Shown here piece after piece: positions 29,501 to 43,060 of a stretch of DNA of 64,000 bases (position 1 is its first letter; each line of letters begins with the position of its first letter). The DNA comes from Musa acuminata AAA Group (taxonomy: Eukaryota; Streptophyta; Magnoliopsida; Zingiberales; Musaceae). The position numbers were made by a program, and so were the translations under genes. Where the stretch lies: contig NC_088339.1 of NCBI RefSeq assembly GCF_036884655.1, positions 30,527,001 through 30,591,000 on the forward strand. Reading direction: 5' to 3'. The notes under the pieces are model-generated. The model was not told where the DNA came from, searched no databases, and saw only the letters and a list, made by a program, of their open reading frames with translations.

Positions 29501-32500
29501 GCTGCACCGTAAGGAGGAAAGGAGCTATCAGTCATTCATTCCTGGGGCATCAGCTTAGAGATTTCATGACTTAAACTTGAGAAGAAATATTCATAAATAA
29601 TGCATCTTATTTCTAGAAGTAGGCCTTATACAATGGTAAGTTTGCTCTTTTGCGACCTAAATGATCAGAATTAATGTCCCAGGATTATCCTCTCTACTTG
29701 TAGGCTAAAGTTGCATAGATTAATCCCCTCCAAACCCCACATTAGCAGCAGCCTCAACCATTGAGTCTCTCCCTTTCATGAATCTCATCTCTGGTGCAAC
29801 TTTATTAATACATACGCCCCAACCATAGAAAAACCAGATCACTTTAGTGCAAGATGCAAGCACCACAGAGGGAAATAACTTCCAAGGGAACAGTTCCAAG
29901 TATCCCCCAATAAAATGTGGTGAATGCCAATAGGGGCTTTCCTCTTTCTTTGGATATCAAATGTCCTATTTGGCTCCAGCTAAAAAGTCAATGGAGACTT
30001 AAAAGGGATCTACTTGAGAGAGATAGCTGAAACTATTCATTAAAGAATACAAGCAAGATTCAAAACAGAGAATACAACTCAAGAATGATGCTTAACCTTA
30101 TCCAAAATAACTAGTGATATGGACCAAAATACATCTGAAAATAATAAGAAAATTTAGAATATTCAACTCAAAGGTAAACTCTTCATGGGTGGTCCAGGCC
30201 CAACAGCTCCATAGCAAAAACTTGAAAACATACCACATTTACAAAAGCAGCTAAACTTGAATAAGTGTATACAAGTCTCAAGTAAAGTGATATATGAGTA
30301 AATACACTGCATCCTAGATATATATTCATATCATATACACACAAATGTATGCATTAATGTGTTTTCATATGGTGGTCTAAGTAAGCATATAGCCAAGATG
30401 TCCTAATGCGTCTTTACAACTCAGGTATCGCCACCGGCATCTAGGCAATTTCCATAACAACATTGCCTGCACTCTCTCAAGCACTAAACTACATGACTAT
30501 AAAAGAAATCTCATATGAGTATTATGCAGAACTATTATATCAGCATCAATGACAGCGAGGTAGATTTTAATAGAAACTATAAATAAAACTTTAAGTACTC
30601 TAAACTTAACTAAGCATACAGATCTCAATAACGAAAAAAAATTCATGTAGCCGATCCCAAATAGTTGAGACTCACAGTTTTGCTTTTATTGTTATTGTTG
30701 TATTACATCAACATTAATATGCATAGGCCTATCGTTCATACATATAAAGTTTCTTGTCTTAAGATGACAAGTGGACATTGTTCAACCAGATGAGATCCTT
30801 ATTCTTCTAAAAAAATGAAAGAACTTAGATATATTAAACAACGATATTAATCTTCAAAAAATTAAATGCTTTAATGGGTTTATATATAGATTAAGACTAG
30901 GCAATGATGTTATAGGAGATATCAATCTCTGATATATGTTTTTATCAGTTGATATAACTAGACTTCTATATTCAAAAACACCAAGGTATGCCATTAAGCA
31001 AACAAGCACCTCCACTGTCCCACAAGATATATCATGTTCATGCACCAGAATCCAACAGCATATAACAAGAACACTCCAAAATTTATGGCAGGGCCAAAAA
31101 CCTATTAATTACATTATGACAAATGTTTCACAATTGGAATAAGATAGATGATCCACAATCAAACAACTGATTGATCCAGAAAGTATCAAATGAAGTTACC
31201 GAATCATTAGCTCATAGTAGATGCGCTTCAACTCCAAGAGTGAAGGTATATCTGCAGGAGCCTCTTGCACAATATTGTCACCTTCCTTTGGCTTCTTTTT
31301 TTCCTTTGAAGCATCAGCATCAAACACCCTAGGACTAATTTTTCTTGACAATATCTGTGCCCGCACATAATCCTGACGATCCAAGCACAATCGTACCTGG
31401 AATGTTTTTTAAGCATCTGTAAGCAACAGTGTTTATGCCACTAAAATTGGGTCATTTATCAAAAAAAAGGTTATCATGATATTATACTTGTTCAAGAATG
31501 AAAGCAATCTTTTCTGTTTTGGCCATTGCTCCAAAAGTCTCCACCTGAGAATCATGCCAACCAAAATGAGATCAACAGAATTGCAAAATAAAACAACTTA
31601 TCAAGAATAAACAGACAACTAAAAAGAAGGAACACATTCCTGGCACTATTTTAGACTTTCACAACGTGCCTGTGAAACATAAGAATATAAAATTAAGCCT
31701 CAACTTACAGCAATTTCTTGCATCAAATCAGCAGCCTCAGCAATAAGGCCTTGGTCTTCTTTAATCTTCGCAAGTTTTTTAATCAAGCGTGCCCTCTCTA
31801 TCTCAACATATATCTAAAAAAGGAACAAGAAAATAGCTTCTGAGTCCATATAAAGAATATTGCAGATATGACACATTAGAATAGCAGCCTTGAAATCCAA
31901 CTTAAATATGTCATTCACCTTCCCAGCTGAGACACTGTTAAGTGTTTTGATCAACTCTATACGTGTTTCAAGATCAGGTGTGTCATCAATGTACAGCATT
32001 GCTTTTTGCACCATGGCAGTTACAGCCTTAAAGAAAATGATAACAGATAATAAGTTAAACCAGCACTAAATTAGAAATGTGTACGGAATAGGTAGACCAA
32101 TTTCTTCCATAAAATGGGAATAAGGAAATCAAAGCATCAAAGCATTAAAATGTCAACAATCCAATATTAATTGTCAAATAAAACATACTCAAAGGTAATT
32201 ACTTAAGAATTTGGCACTTGATCCTGTCAAGACATTCAGTTAATAAACAAGGAGATAATATCACTGACAGGAAACCAAAAACCAACATAAAGTTATCACC
32301 ATCATAATTAAAACAACATTCCAAACACGGTCATCTCCTAAGTAAGATCCAAGTATTCTTTTCGTATTGTGAAAGGTCATGTACACAGCTGCACTGAGCA
32401 TTATTTTGTAAATGAACCCTAAAGAATAAAATTATTTTTAAAGTACAAACACTAGTTCTTTTCCTTGTTTGACTTCTTGCAACACACAAGTTTTAGGCCA

Positions 32501-34706
32501 GTAAGGATATGATCTTATATACACAATTATTATCAACTAGAAAGTTGACTACTCTTGCATTTTTTATATGGGCTGACATAAATGGTGCAGGTTAGGCACA
32601 TGTCAAGAAGAGCATTCAAGGTAGATGCTAGATGGTGAGCAACAAGGAGAGCAACATGAAACAAAGCAGATTGCAAAGAAGTTCTTGTGGTTTCCAGATC
32701 ATCCCAACAGGTACAACAGACATAACCAATCTCGGCAGATTCAATAGGCTGCATTGATCTTTAACAAATCCCTACATAATTATCATCACTTTTGAAATTC
32801 AACTAACTTATGAGTCAATCCCATGATTCATATTCAAACTGATTATGATCCCAAGTCCCCAATAAAATCCTGAAATTGAATCTGAATTTGTTAACCTTGG
32901 CTCCGAGAAACACATAGATGTGTAATCCTGTAGCTTTGTGGTTATTAGAGTTATAAATTATAGCTAGTGTCAACTAGGGTAATTCTATAGAAAAGTAACA
33001 ACAGGTATAACAAAGCAGGTTCATCATCTGCTCACTCAATTAAACATCTCATGTTCAAATCTAAGGAACAATAGCATATCAGAAGAAAAACATAAATGAA
33101 TTTGCACAAGAAAAGAATAAATATCATAATGCAAATGGCACATTATACCATTAAAATCAACAACACTGTAATTCACTTAATATTTTTAAAAATCAAAGAT
33201 CTAACTAATATCAGAACAGTCACAATTATATCAGTTTGCAGAAAGGCATTAAATGGAAGATGAGAATGCCACAAGAGTTATACAATCACCATAGCAAACA
33301 GTTGGAATGTAGGGCAAAGTTGAGTTACAGCCACAAAACAGGCCCATACCATAGCTATCTAGTATTCAATCAAGAAAAGATCATCAGATATCTTTTCTGC
33401 ACATGATGATGCACCTTGCAATAAAGGATAATAACAAAGTTCCATACAGTGGTTTCCTAAGATTCAATTCCCCAGATGAAAAATATATACTCAAGATGCT
33501 ACACAACGGACGTGACCTATATCCAAATCTTGAAGAAAAAGAATGGTTATTTGCAAACAAAGAACATAGCCATATTGATAGTTTTCTGTAATACTTAATC
33601 TGATAGAAGCCCAACAACATACTTCAGTCAGTAATACAAAGAGCCAACAGAAAACATCTGAGCATGAAGTTAAGGTCCATATGTTGTCAACAGAATTGCT
33701 GAACAACAAGTTCCACTATGCATCAAACAGAAGAGCAAGAAATTACCTGCAAAGCATTTAACATCGAGGCAGAAAATAATTCATGTGATTCATCTAAGTC
33801 CAACATATACTTTTATATGCTCAAAAATCTTAGTTGGCAAACACTTGTGTTTTTAGATTGGTGAGTTCACAATCCTAAGGCTCAACCGCACAAGTAGAAC
33901 AAAAAATGGCTTACACCGCAAACACATGCACATAGGTGTTTTCTACAATGACAGAGTTAAATCTACAAAAATTTGATGGAAAGCTAACTTTCCAAGAGCT
34001 TACCTGCTTAAGTTGTCCTCTTCTCTTTGACAGAAGAACAATCTGATCATTCAGTGTCTTCCATGCACGTGCTTTGTAGCAAAGCTCCACAATGTCAAGA
34101 ACAGCTTTCTTTGTGCCAGCCACATCACCGGCAAGCCTCATCTGCTTCTCCACATTCAATAGGGATTCTATTGCAGCATCTAGATTCTCTTCCTGCATTG
34201 ACCAATCGTTTATATCAGAATTCATAACGCAGGTAAACATTTAACATAAAAATTGTGGTAAAAAATACATTTTTGATATAGAAGAATATTACGACGAATT
34301 CTACCCAGAAATTTGTGTAAATTAGTTCAGCGATCCCAAGGTTCTCATAGCCAAGTTAAAATCATTGGCAGGAACATTAAAAAAACGAGAACAGATCTGA
34401 AACCAACTTCCAATCAATTTCTTCCCAAGCAAGCAAATCTGTATTAAAATCCCCTTATTTTCATAAAACTATTACGACCCTTCTTCACTAATTGTTCAGA
34501 TTAAACACCAGCTGTAACAACACGAGGAAACGAAACACGATAATCTCGACACCAGATAAAAGGACGCCGCCACAAGAAAAATTAAAAGAAAAAAAAAACT
34601 ACGGAAAGGGCAGACGATTAACAAAAAACTGCAAACGAACACGGCGAGCTAGAACCGACATGTATATTCGGGACCAACAAGAGTGAATCGATGAGAAGCT
34701 CACCAT
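26519..34706 (-). CDS. RPN5: 26S proteasome non-ATPase regulatory subunit 12 (RPN5)
   Basis: Lid subunit of the 19S regulatory particle, with a C-terminal PCI domain that helps hold the lid together. Exons: 34704-34706, 34004-34192, 31919-32026, 31709-31813, 31488-31544, 31200-31396, 29402-29501, 29189-29301, 28927-29080, 28758-28835, 26519-26737. They total 440 codons plus TAG, matching the family length of about 440. Diagnostic blocks are [55 protein letters not shown] and the C-terminal [20 protein letters not shown]. All junctions are GT-AG with matching phases and no lesion is seen. The first coding exon holds only the ATG: the donor GTGAGC follows it directly and exon 2 starts with GAAGAGAAT. 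Large introns (up to about 2 kb) carry small repeats and a SINE tail. Confidence 0.96.
28273..28388. repeat. 28-bp exact duplication inside RPN5 intron
   Basis: The 28 bases at 28273-28300 recur identically at 28361-28388. Their core, GATGACCAAGTAACA, occurs a third time at 28297-28311, so two copies overlap head to tail. Probably local slippage or a relic of an insertion. Confidence 0.85.
30646..30705 (+). mobile_element. 3' tail of an Au-like SINE in RPN5 intron
   Basis: The sequence GTAGCCGATCCCAAATAGTT is followed by a T/G-rich tail of TTATTG/TTGTTG type ending in TATTA. This matches, as I recall, the conserved 3' end of plant Au-type SINEs (GTAGCCGACCCC... then TTG repeats). The 5' tRNA-like part could not be recognised. 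A related piece in the opposite orientation lies at 42406-42444. Confidence 0.5.
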
Positions 34707-37373
34707 TTTCGCGGCGATGTGGAGCGGAAGCGGAGAAACCAAACCCTAAGATCGGCAAGGGGGGCGAGAGAATGCGTGCAGGAGAGGGTTTCCGATGGCT
34801 TAAATGTTTGGAAAGCTATGATCGAACCGGGCGGCGCGGTGCGGTTCGGTTCGATTTTGTCGGTCCGGGTTATTGGTCAAAATAAACCGTTGACTTCTCC
34901 CATTTTGCTGCAACTAACGAAGAGCTTATTGGATGGGCCTTACAATAATGATATTATATAAATTAATCTTCTCAAGTATATTTTCATTAAAAAAAATAAT
35001 CATAAATATTTATTTACCATATGTAGACACATATAAACTATACTAAATCGACAAAGAAATTTTACTAATAACACTCGATATAATCTTATTTTATAGATGA
35101 AATATCGACTATTAACGATTCAACTCTCTCTATCTTTATAAATATATTTTTCACATTTATATTCTTAATACTATACATGATATTACATCAAAAATGAATT
35201 AGGTCATACTAATTTTTCAAACTAAATTAATGACCAAATCATTCGCATTAGAAAGATAATCCTCAAAGCAATATCATAAGGAAGATTAAACATACAAATC
35301 GCACGAGAACATATCGATGAAAAGACTCATCTTCTAACTTCACTTGCACAATCAGCCTTAGGTAATGTTCTTAATACTACCAATGATAAGTCCAAATAGT
35401 TAGTTGAGGATAAAAGATGGCCTCAGCAAGGGAAAGATTATGTGTCTGGATAATTCAACCTCTCTACATTAATCACTTCCTCAAGTTGGTTATATCTTCA
35501 AAATGATTGCATCTTTTGTAATGATAATAATTTTCAGGACATGCATTTTCTTAAAACGAGAGATGACTAAAGAATCAATTATTTTCTAATCTCATCCCTA
35601 ATCTTGTGTATAGAAAACCTATCCAGTCGTCTACTAAGAGAATGGCCCTTTGTCCTTGGACATTATCCTCTCGGTAGGGACATTAAATTAGCCTTTATTA
35701 CGGGTGGACATAACATTAAGTTTTACCCTAACTTCGATCGTCTTCTATTTGAATCAAGAAAATCATTTCCTTGAAAACAATTGAGACCACTCTTCCTTTA
35801 AGCCCATATCATAAATAAATAAAATTTTTACTTCTTTTCCGTTAAGTCTTCGTATAGGTGATATTTTGAAAGTCTTTAATTTTTACCATTATACTAATAA
35901 ACTATACATGTTTAATATTTGCACATAATTATATAAGAAGATTTCCTATGTCTCAATCATATAATTTTGATCGACCAATCTAAGTCGAGTCAATTTGCTC
36001 GACCAACTGAGGTCAAGTTATCTTTAATTGACTCACTGGATTTGGGTCAATTTTGATCGACGACTTAGTTTGGGTTGATTTGAACAACTAGCATAGGTCT
36101 AGTTAATTTGTTTGACCATTAGGCAAAGTTCTTCAACCAACTTGGGTCGAGTTAATTCAGCCTGATTAGCTCATTTGGAGCCTACCAAATTAAGTTATCT
36201 TGTTTTGGCACAATATCTCATAGGACAAAAATATATCTAAAATGTCAAAGAGTGTCTTTATATGTCTACGTACCTAAGACAAAGAAGCATTTAATGCGAT
36301 TGACACATTTCATAATGTCTCCTTTACCATGTGTGATGTATCGTTGAGACAAAGAAGAATTTGAAATGCTTAATATATTCTGAATCGTATCCTTTACCCA
36401 TGTTGTTTGATCATAATAAAAAAAATATCTTAAGTAATTAAACATATTTCAAAGTATTCCCTTTTGCTCTTTATTAAACAAAAAAATATTCTAAGCACGT
36501 AAGTACCTTAAAAGCATAATAGTTATCTTTTAATAGAGGTAATACACATTATGATCTAGGATAGTCAGTGCCTATCTTGAAATATAAAAGAAGACAAAAA
36601 AAAGAGAATAAATTATATAGTCATCGTAGGTCTCGAAATAAATATTATGTTCTAGGATAATCAATAACTATCTTGAAATATAAAAGAAGATAAAAAAAAA
36701 TAAATAAATTATTTAGTCGTCCTAGCCAATTACGTATCATGTCAACTACCGAGAAAGGACCTATCTATTGGATATGCGTAAAGGGTTTATAATTTATTGT
36801 TAAACCAATAGTTATAAAGTTAACATCATATAAGTATGTTTTCATTTAAACATAATTAATATTTGTAGACTTTATATTCCTTGTTTTCACACGTAGATGA
36901 AAACTTATTATAAGTGAATTTATTGGCATAAAATATCCTTGTCAACGTGTAATCATAGATGAATGAGATTTAAGTATGACGATAAGCCAAGTACTCGGCA
37001 ATTCCACCCTCATAAATTAAGTCTTGAGAAACTACAATTCTGCATGATGTGATCTTTAAGCACGGCGAACAATTTAAACAACATATTTCTCATATCGTGC
37101 ATGAAAGCACCATAAACAGACCGATATATATAGCCATCAAAGCTGCAAGAACCACCCAATGCAACCATTAAAAAGAATGACAAGAGCCTAATCGATTACA
37201 GACTCTTCCATACATAAATTTACAGATGCAGGCGGACTCGGAAGAGTTTTCAATTCCAGATTGTAGATTGGTACATCTCTGCCAGTAAGAATAGGCATCT
37301 ACATTGCTTTACACTGTTTCTACACCACTTCCCACTCTTTACTGCCATTATCAAGATGTCAACTGCATGTCCC
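34707..37373. other. RPN5 promoter side, gene-free region with degenerate tandem repeats
   Basis: Bases 34707-34880 are GC-rich and should include the RPN5 leader and core promoter. From 34900 to 37200 the DNA is AT-rich with no coding gene. Several degenerate repeats occupy 35960-36726 (see separate entries and findings), suggesting old transposon or LTR debris. The 3' UTR of the RING ligase begins near 37373. Confidence 0.5.
36548..36726. repeat. Tandem duplication, period 96 bp
   Basis: Copy one starts at 36548 (ATTATGATCTAGGATAGTCA) and copy two at 36644 (ATTATGTTCTAGGATAATCA). Both continue through an identical CTATCTTGAAATATAAAAGA and end near a TAGTCRTC word. The second copy is slightly truncated. 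Confidence 0.85.
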
Positions 37374-40300
37374 TCAAGATGTGGTGGTGTTTCCGACCTC
37401 GGATTTGCAGAGGGGGCAGAGCGCATTTATCTTAAGCCATTTGTCCACACAGTCCATGTGGAAAAAATGGCTGCATGGAAGTTCGCGAAGCTCCTCATTG
37501 TCCACATATTTCGCCAGGCATATGCAACAGACCTACAAAAAAAAACAGCAGAATAAACAAACCAAATATGGTCATTTATAATCTGTATTCGTTGCTAATC
37601 ACACATTAATTTTACATACAAAGCCAAAGATCATGCTCAAAACTGCTGTGCATTTTTAGCAGATATGACTCGATGATGGATATCAACAAATGTAATAGAA
37701 CTCACAGCATCTTCGGCAGAAACAATTCGCTCTTTGTCAGTGCCAGGTGCCAAAATCCCACCATCACTCTGACCATCCGAGTTACTTCCAGACTCGTCCT
37801 TGATACAATGCCGCTTAGATTTAAACTTGTAGGTTGGAAGTGCATTTATTAGCTCAGAAGTAGCACCTCTGTCATGGCCCATATCTTCTCTAAAGCCGAG
37901 GATGGATATAATGCATGGCAAGCAGCAGCAGATAATTGCACACAAAATGAAAGGCATGGCATATCCAATACAGCTGAATGTAAGGAACACTATACATAAC
38001 CTGTGATTAAAGAAATACGTAACATTAAAGATTGATGACCATATATGATCAAGATGCATAAGAAAAATATTCTATGCACACCTGTACAAGTTAGGTGCAT
38101 CCTCAGAAGAGGCACGCCCACCAAATATCCACACATTTCCAACAACAAACCACACGGCAAAGAAGCAATCCAAAGCCATCTTGAAGTGATCGACAAGTGC
38201 ATTAATCCTGTAAAAACAGCACAAGTGTTTGATTATAAATCTGCAGCTGGTTACCGCAGTTGGTTAACAATGTAGAAAATAAGTCATCAAAACAAATACT
38301 CTTAAATGTGGCTTTCGCTAAGGGCTTGATTATGCATCTGTTTTGATCATTCTAAGTCCACAGATAAAAATAAGCATACAAAGCAAGTGAAAATACATCA
38401 TATGAATGGTATTACACTGGCTTTAGGAACCCTTTCAGGAATTGGTTATCAATGTCACCGGGAATGAAAAGCCGCTATATGCTAATTCACTGCTCCTAAC
38501 CAAGTTTTCTCTTCTTGCTTCCAATTTCATTCTGTCTTTTCTCTCGTCTATAACTCATTCCAGTATGAATTTTCTCATTGACTAGCTCTAGTTGAAGTTT
38601 TTAAACCTACAAAGTTTATGGCTTCTTAGCATAAAGCACCAAACAGATTGTAAGAGATATTATGATGATTTGCAGTTTATACAATTAACTTATATGCAAC
38701 TAGCTACATGATTTCCTATGGAAGCTAGCTCATTTAATTCAATTCAACATCATTGACTTTTGTTGATAATAAAAATAAGAATCCAAAAGACAGTATTTTA
38801 CTTGTCTTTACAGGAGTACATCTAAAGTCTACCGAATTGGCTTTCTTGTCACTTTCATCTTCAAAGCTAAAGCAAATACTCCTGTTCACATTCTTATTAA
38901 GAAAGTTTAGAGAACTCTTAAGCTAAAAATTGTCTGGATTAACAGGAGCATCATATAACTTCAATGCGTTCAGCTGAACATGCTCCAAAAATTAACATTG
39001 AACCTAAATAAGGCCATTAAATCCCAACTCTACATTACCCTGCACCAATACTCTGCATGCAACGCATTATTATCTCTAAACTTTCTAGTTCAGGTGAAGA
39101 CATTCAGCCAATCATCACCTGCGGTCCAGGCTGGCAATTGGCGAGATCAAAATAAATCCAACTTTAAGTCCAAATGATATTGAACAGGCCACAACTGAAT
39201 CGATCAACCAACTGATGGATCAGATCAAGCAATTATTGAGATATCACTTTTTTTCTAGACACTAAGGCCTAATCCAGGGGGTCTTTCCAACATTTATAAT
39301 AATTTATCAAAACATGGACTACCGATCCAGGAAGATTTAATATTCTCTTATCAAAACATGACCTGCCGATCCAGCACAACTTATCAAAATATGACTATCA
39401 AAACATGCATTCAAAAATTTCCTTAATCTTTCAAACGAGATAATTTCTCTCTGCTTAACAACCAACTCCCATCCCCTCTTTTTTTTTTTCTTTTATGTAT
39501 CCTACCCATTATCTGTACAGCATCATTGCATAGATAAAACCAAACCGATACATATAAATTAAAAAAGATAGTGAGGAATTCAAGAAAAGGAGGAAAAGGA
39601 TGGATATAACAATCGACATAGAAGATCAATTTTCATTTACAAACTTGCATTCAACTCAATAAGGTTATTAGGATTATTAAGTTTTAAAAAGCAACCGGCA
39701 AATGCAGTGGTCCATAAGAACTTCAAAGTCTTGCTTAATAAAGATTCTATAAAAAAACACTTCTTTTGGAAAAGGTGAGAATCAAATAACAGAAACATAT
39801 GCCAAGTCAGACACATGGAATACAGTATCAGATTCAGCATAAAGTAACATCTTGTTTAAGGATTTCTTTTTTAGGATATCTTGTTTGATAATTCTCAATT
39901 TCTCTGGAGGAGTAAATAACGCTGTTCTTCAACTATTCTCAGTTACAAGAAAGGGGACTACTTAACCATATTCCAGAGAGAGGACTTTAAATTATAAGAA
40001 CATCTTAGCAAAAGTCATTCAGTCAGAATTCATGACTATCATTAGATTGCTTCAGAAACTAAATGACAAAAAGTTTGAGCGCCATCTTTCATGAATTATT
40101 AACTAGATATATTTTTATTCTCCATATATTCTGCATTAAATTTTATGATGATATATGCATTCTTAGTCAAGCCACTCTGATGAAAGGGTTCCAGGTGCTA
40201 ACCTAAAGTGTCAAGAGGAGAAATCTAAAGTTTATAAATTTCATTTCTCATCCCTGGTCAATGTGGCAGTGCCATTTGCAAAGCATGATACCGCTGTCTG

Positions 40301-41758
40301 GTAATTAACTCATCTCTGATTATAGCTTCTACCTTATAAGATTTAGTTAAAAGTCATGAAATCTGTAAAATATTCTTTCTTTGAGCAAAAAATCTTTCAC
40401 CAGTCTATTTGCTCATTCCATGATTGACCAGCAAATCTCTCTTCACCAATCAGTTCCACCTATAAAGAATTCACACAGGTAGCCATAATCCATCAACCTT
40501 CATAAGGTCCTAAAATTGATAGGTCATTGTATCATACAGTTGAACAAGCATACTATAGTCCATTCACCCAGTAGAAATTCAAGCATGGTTAAAGTAAACC
40601 AACCTAAACAACCAAGTCTAGTCCAATCACTCCAGGCTTGATTTGACACCAATCAAAAGAAAATATCATAACGGCATGGACAGATTAGTGCAATCTTCTA
40701 CATCAAGATATCAACCCATGCAGCAAATGACAATGTGCAAATTCAACTATTACCACTTGCAAAAATTCCAATGAACATATCCAACCAAAAGCGCAAGCAA
40801 CAAATGGCTGGCCATGAAGACCTATGCGAAGCAACAGAATTCGAAGGGGGAAAAAACAGTAGCTGACACTAGACTAGAGTTCAACAAAATTATGTGAAAA
40901 CATTCAGTAGAATTTGAAGCAGCAATATGATTAATGTGACGACAATATTAAAACTTATTTCTAATATAAAGTAACTATTGGTATATTATTATATCAAGTA
41001 AGAAGTTCAGATCATAGAATTAAAAAATATAAAAAGCAACAAACTTTGATGAAATAAACAAGCATTTGCAGTGTCCATATAGGTAGTTCATTAAAATAGT
41101 ACCTTGGATTAGCAATAGCTCTGTTTTGTCTGACTTGTGCTGCTGAAACAATGGTATTGTCATTTTCTTGTTCTGAGGCCTGAGTAACAGGACTAGTTGT
41201 ATAACCACTTGATTCAGGAGGATTGTTATGAATGGTACTCTGATTTGAACGAGCTGGTTCTTGCATAGAACTGTTGCGACGAATGTAGCGCCAATATAGA
41301 TGAGGAAGATTAGCAAAACAGCCTACGGTATAACCAATGATCCATTCAAATAATGGAGCTCGTGGATGCTCCTTTCTTGACAAGGAGAGCACAATGATAG
41401 CTGCTATAATTTGGCTCGCATTAACAATAAGTTCCACCGAAATCCATAATCCAGAATTCAGTGGGCTTCTATTACGCCGACCATAGTTATCACTTCTCGC
41501 AGTTAGAGTAGCATTTCCAGAATTTGCAGCATCCGGTGACACTGGAGAAGTTTGAGAGATCTGAGCAGTTGCGCTGGTTGAATTTCTATCCAGATTATGC
41601 AATTCACCTAACAAATTGTTCTCATCTCCATTAATGCCTCGTGGTATATCGACTATGTGTTCATGTCCATTAGAAGGAGTTGCCCGATCCATCAGCAAAG
41701 GATGCCTATCAGTCTCACTTTCACTATGTAGTTCCACAGAGGGAACAGCCATCAACAT
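37374..41758 (-). CDS. Membrane RING-type E3 ubiquitin ligase (At4g11680-like)
   Basis: A membrane-bound RING E3 that would pass ubiquitin from an E2 to unknown targets. Exons: 41103-41758, 38082-38207, 37706-38000, 37374-37532 (411 codons plus TGA). The N-terminal 95 residues are polar and Ser/Asn-rich. Predicted membrane spans lie at about residues 100-122 and 135-155, with others in exon 2 (FFAVWFVVGNVWIF) and exon 3 (LCIVFLTFSCIGYAMPFILC, then a Cys-rich CAIICCCLPC). The last exon is the RING, residues about 361-402: CCIC...CSHFFHMDC...CPLC, giving C3H2C3 ligands. Other recognisable blocks are HFKMALDC, GFREDMGHDRGATSE and LINALPTYKFK. The start could be the first ATG (41758) or the ATG two codons later. 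Splicing is GT-AG throughout and the gene is intact. Confidence 0.92.
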
Positions 41759-43060
41759 CCACTAAAGCAAGTGAGATAAACTAGCATAGAAAAGTAGTAA
41801 TCCACCACTTTCCTAAGCTGCTTCTTGTTCTTCCACAGTGCTAAATATAGATCTGTAGCAACAACAAGTAATTCTCAACTGTAACTTCAGCTCAGTGAAA
41901 GTTTGTAGCATTGAGTTTGAAATTAATACTGCTGAACAAACACAGTTAAATACATCTCTATTTCTTAATACTCTGAACCATTTGCCTTTCTTTCATTATA
42001 AATAGCAGTTGACAGAGAGAAAACTGATATAGCTGAACCAAACTTAAAATTCAAAGTGAACCCTAAAGCCTAAAGTAGTTCTTGTGCAGCAGAACAAATT
42101 AGGTATAAATCATTAGATTGCAAAGTTCAAGTTAATTACAGTAAGGCCAACATGTATTAACGACAGATAAGCTATATTATACCCTGCCTCAGATATGGAG
42201 ACGACCAACTGTAATTGGCAAATGCTAAGTCTTTTATTTTTTTGGAAATAGGAAACTATGGCTGTGCACCTTGAGAAATAAAGATAGATTGATTATACTC
42301 AACTAGCAGGCCTGGGCTTTCCTCAATATCATTCCTATTATGGTATTCCCAAGCAAAACGCAGTAATTGATGGCAAATGAACAACAATAGAAAAATACCT
42401 TAAAAGAATACAGTCCCAACTATTTGGGGTCGGCTAAAGAGACTTCGAAAGAATTAAAATAAGAAGATCAACATAAGAAACATTAAAGCATATTTTCGTT
42501 GCACTGGATAGCACCAAAGTCTCTATTAACTCACAAAGTTAGGGCTAACATCGAGAACAAAATCTCGGTGCATCAGCTCCGATAAGGCAGCAAATAATAC
42601 AAAAACGGGGAAAATTACCATAAAACCAAGAAACAATCAATCAATAGTGAGGCAGGAGATCGTTAGAAACCCATGCCTGATCTATCCAGGAGAAATTTCC
42701 ATGTCATTCACCCTTACAACACGCGACAAAACCCTAACCGAAGAATCCAAGACGAGCAAGAATGGAGTCAACGAGAAACGCATCTTTCAGACGTGCTCGG
42801 CCTCAATCCACCGATATTGGACCAGAAACCACGAGACCAAAAGGAGATCCACGCGATTACAGAACAAGAGAACGAGAACGAGAGGGGATTGGAGAGGAAA
42901 CTCACCCCACAAATCACTATTCCTCCGCCATCGATTGCCCACCGCAGCTCGTAACCCGACCACGGCGCCTTCAGGCTGCCGACTTTTTCCTTTTCAATTG
43001 TTCACTTCTCGATCAAAACACCACATCTTTTTTGGCAATTTCTAATCGCTAAATCAATGA
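41759..43060 (-). other. 5' UTR intron and leader of the RING ligase gene
   Basis: On the minus strand an acceptor (CTTGCTTTAG) lies six bases upstream of the ATG at 41758. A donor (TGTGGG|GTGAGT) lies at about 42903. An untranslated first exon of roughly 42904-43050 and a leader intron of about 1.1 kb are therefore likely. The open plus-strand frames at 42647-43052 run antisense to this leader and are not supported as genes. A reverse SINE-tail fragment sits at 42406-42444. Confidence 0.5.
42406..42444 (-). mobile_element. Au-like SINE fragment, reverse orientation
   Basis: The reverse strand reads TTAGCCGACCCCAAATAGTTGGGACTGTA, related to the tail at 30646-30705 and to the conserved 3' end of Au-type SINEs as I recall it. 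The T/G tail is poorly kept. Confidence 0.45.

Noticed and set aside
42647..43052. Three overlapping plus-strand frames
   Set aside because: They overlap the minus-strand leader of the RING ligase gene, show no conserved motif and are all equally open.
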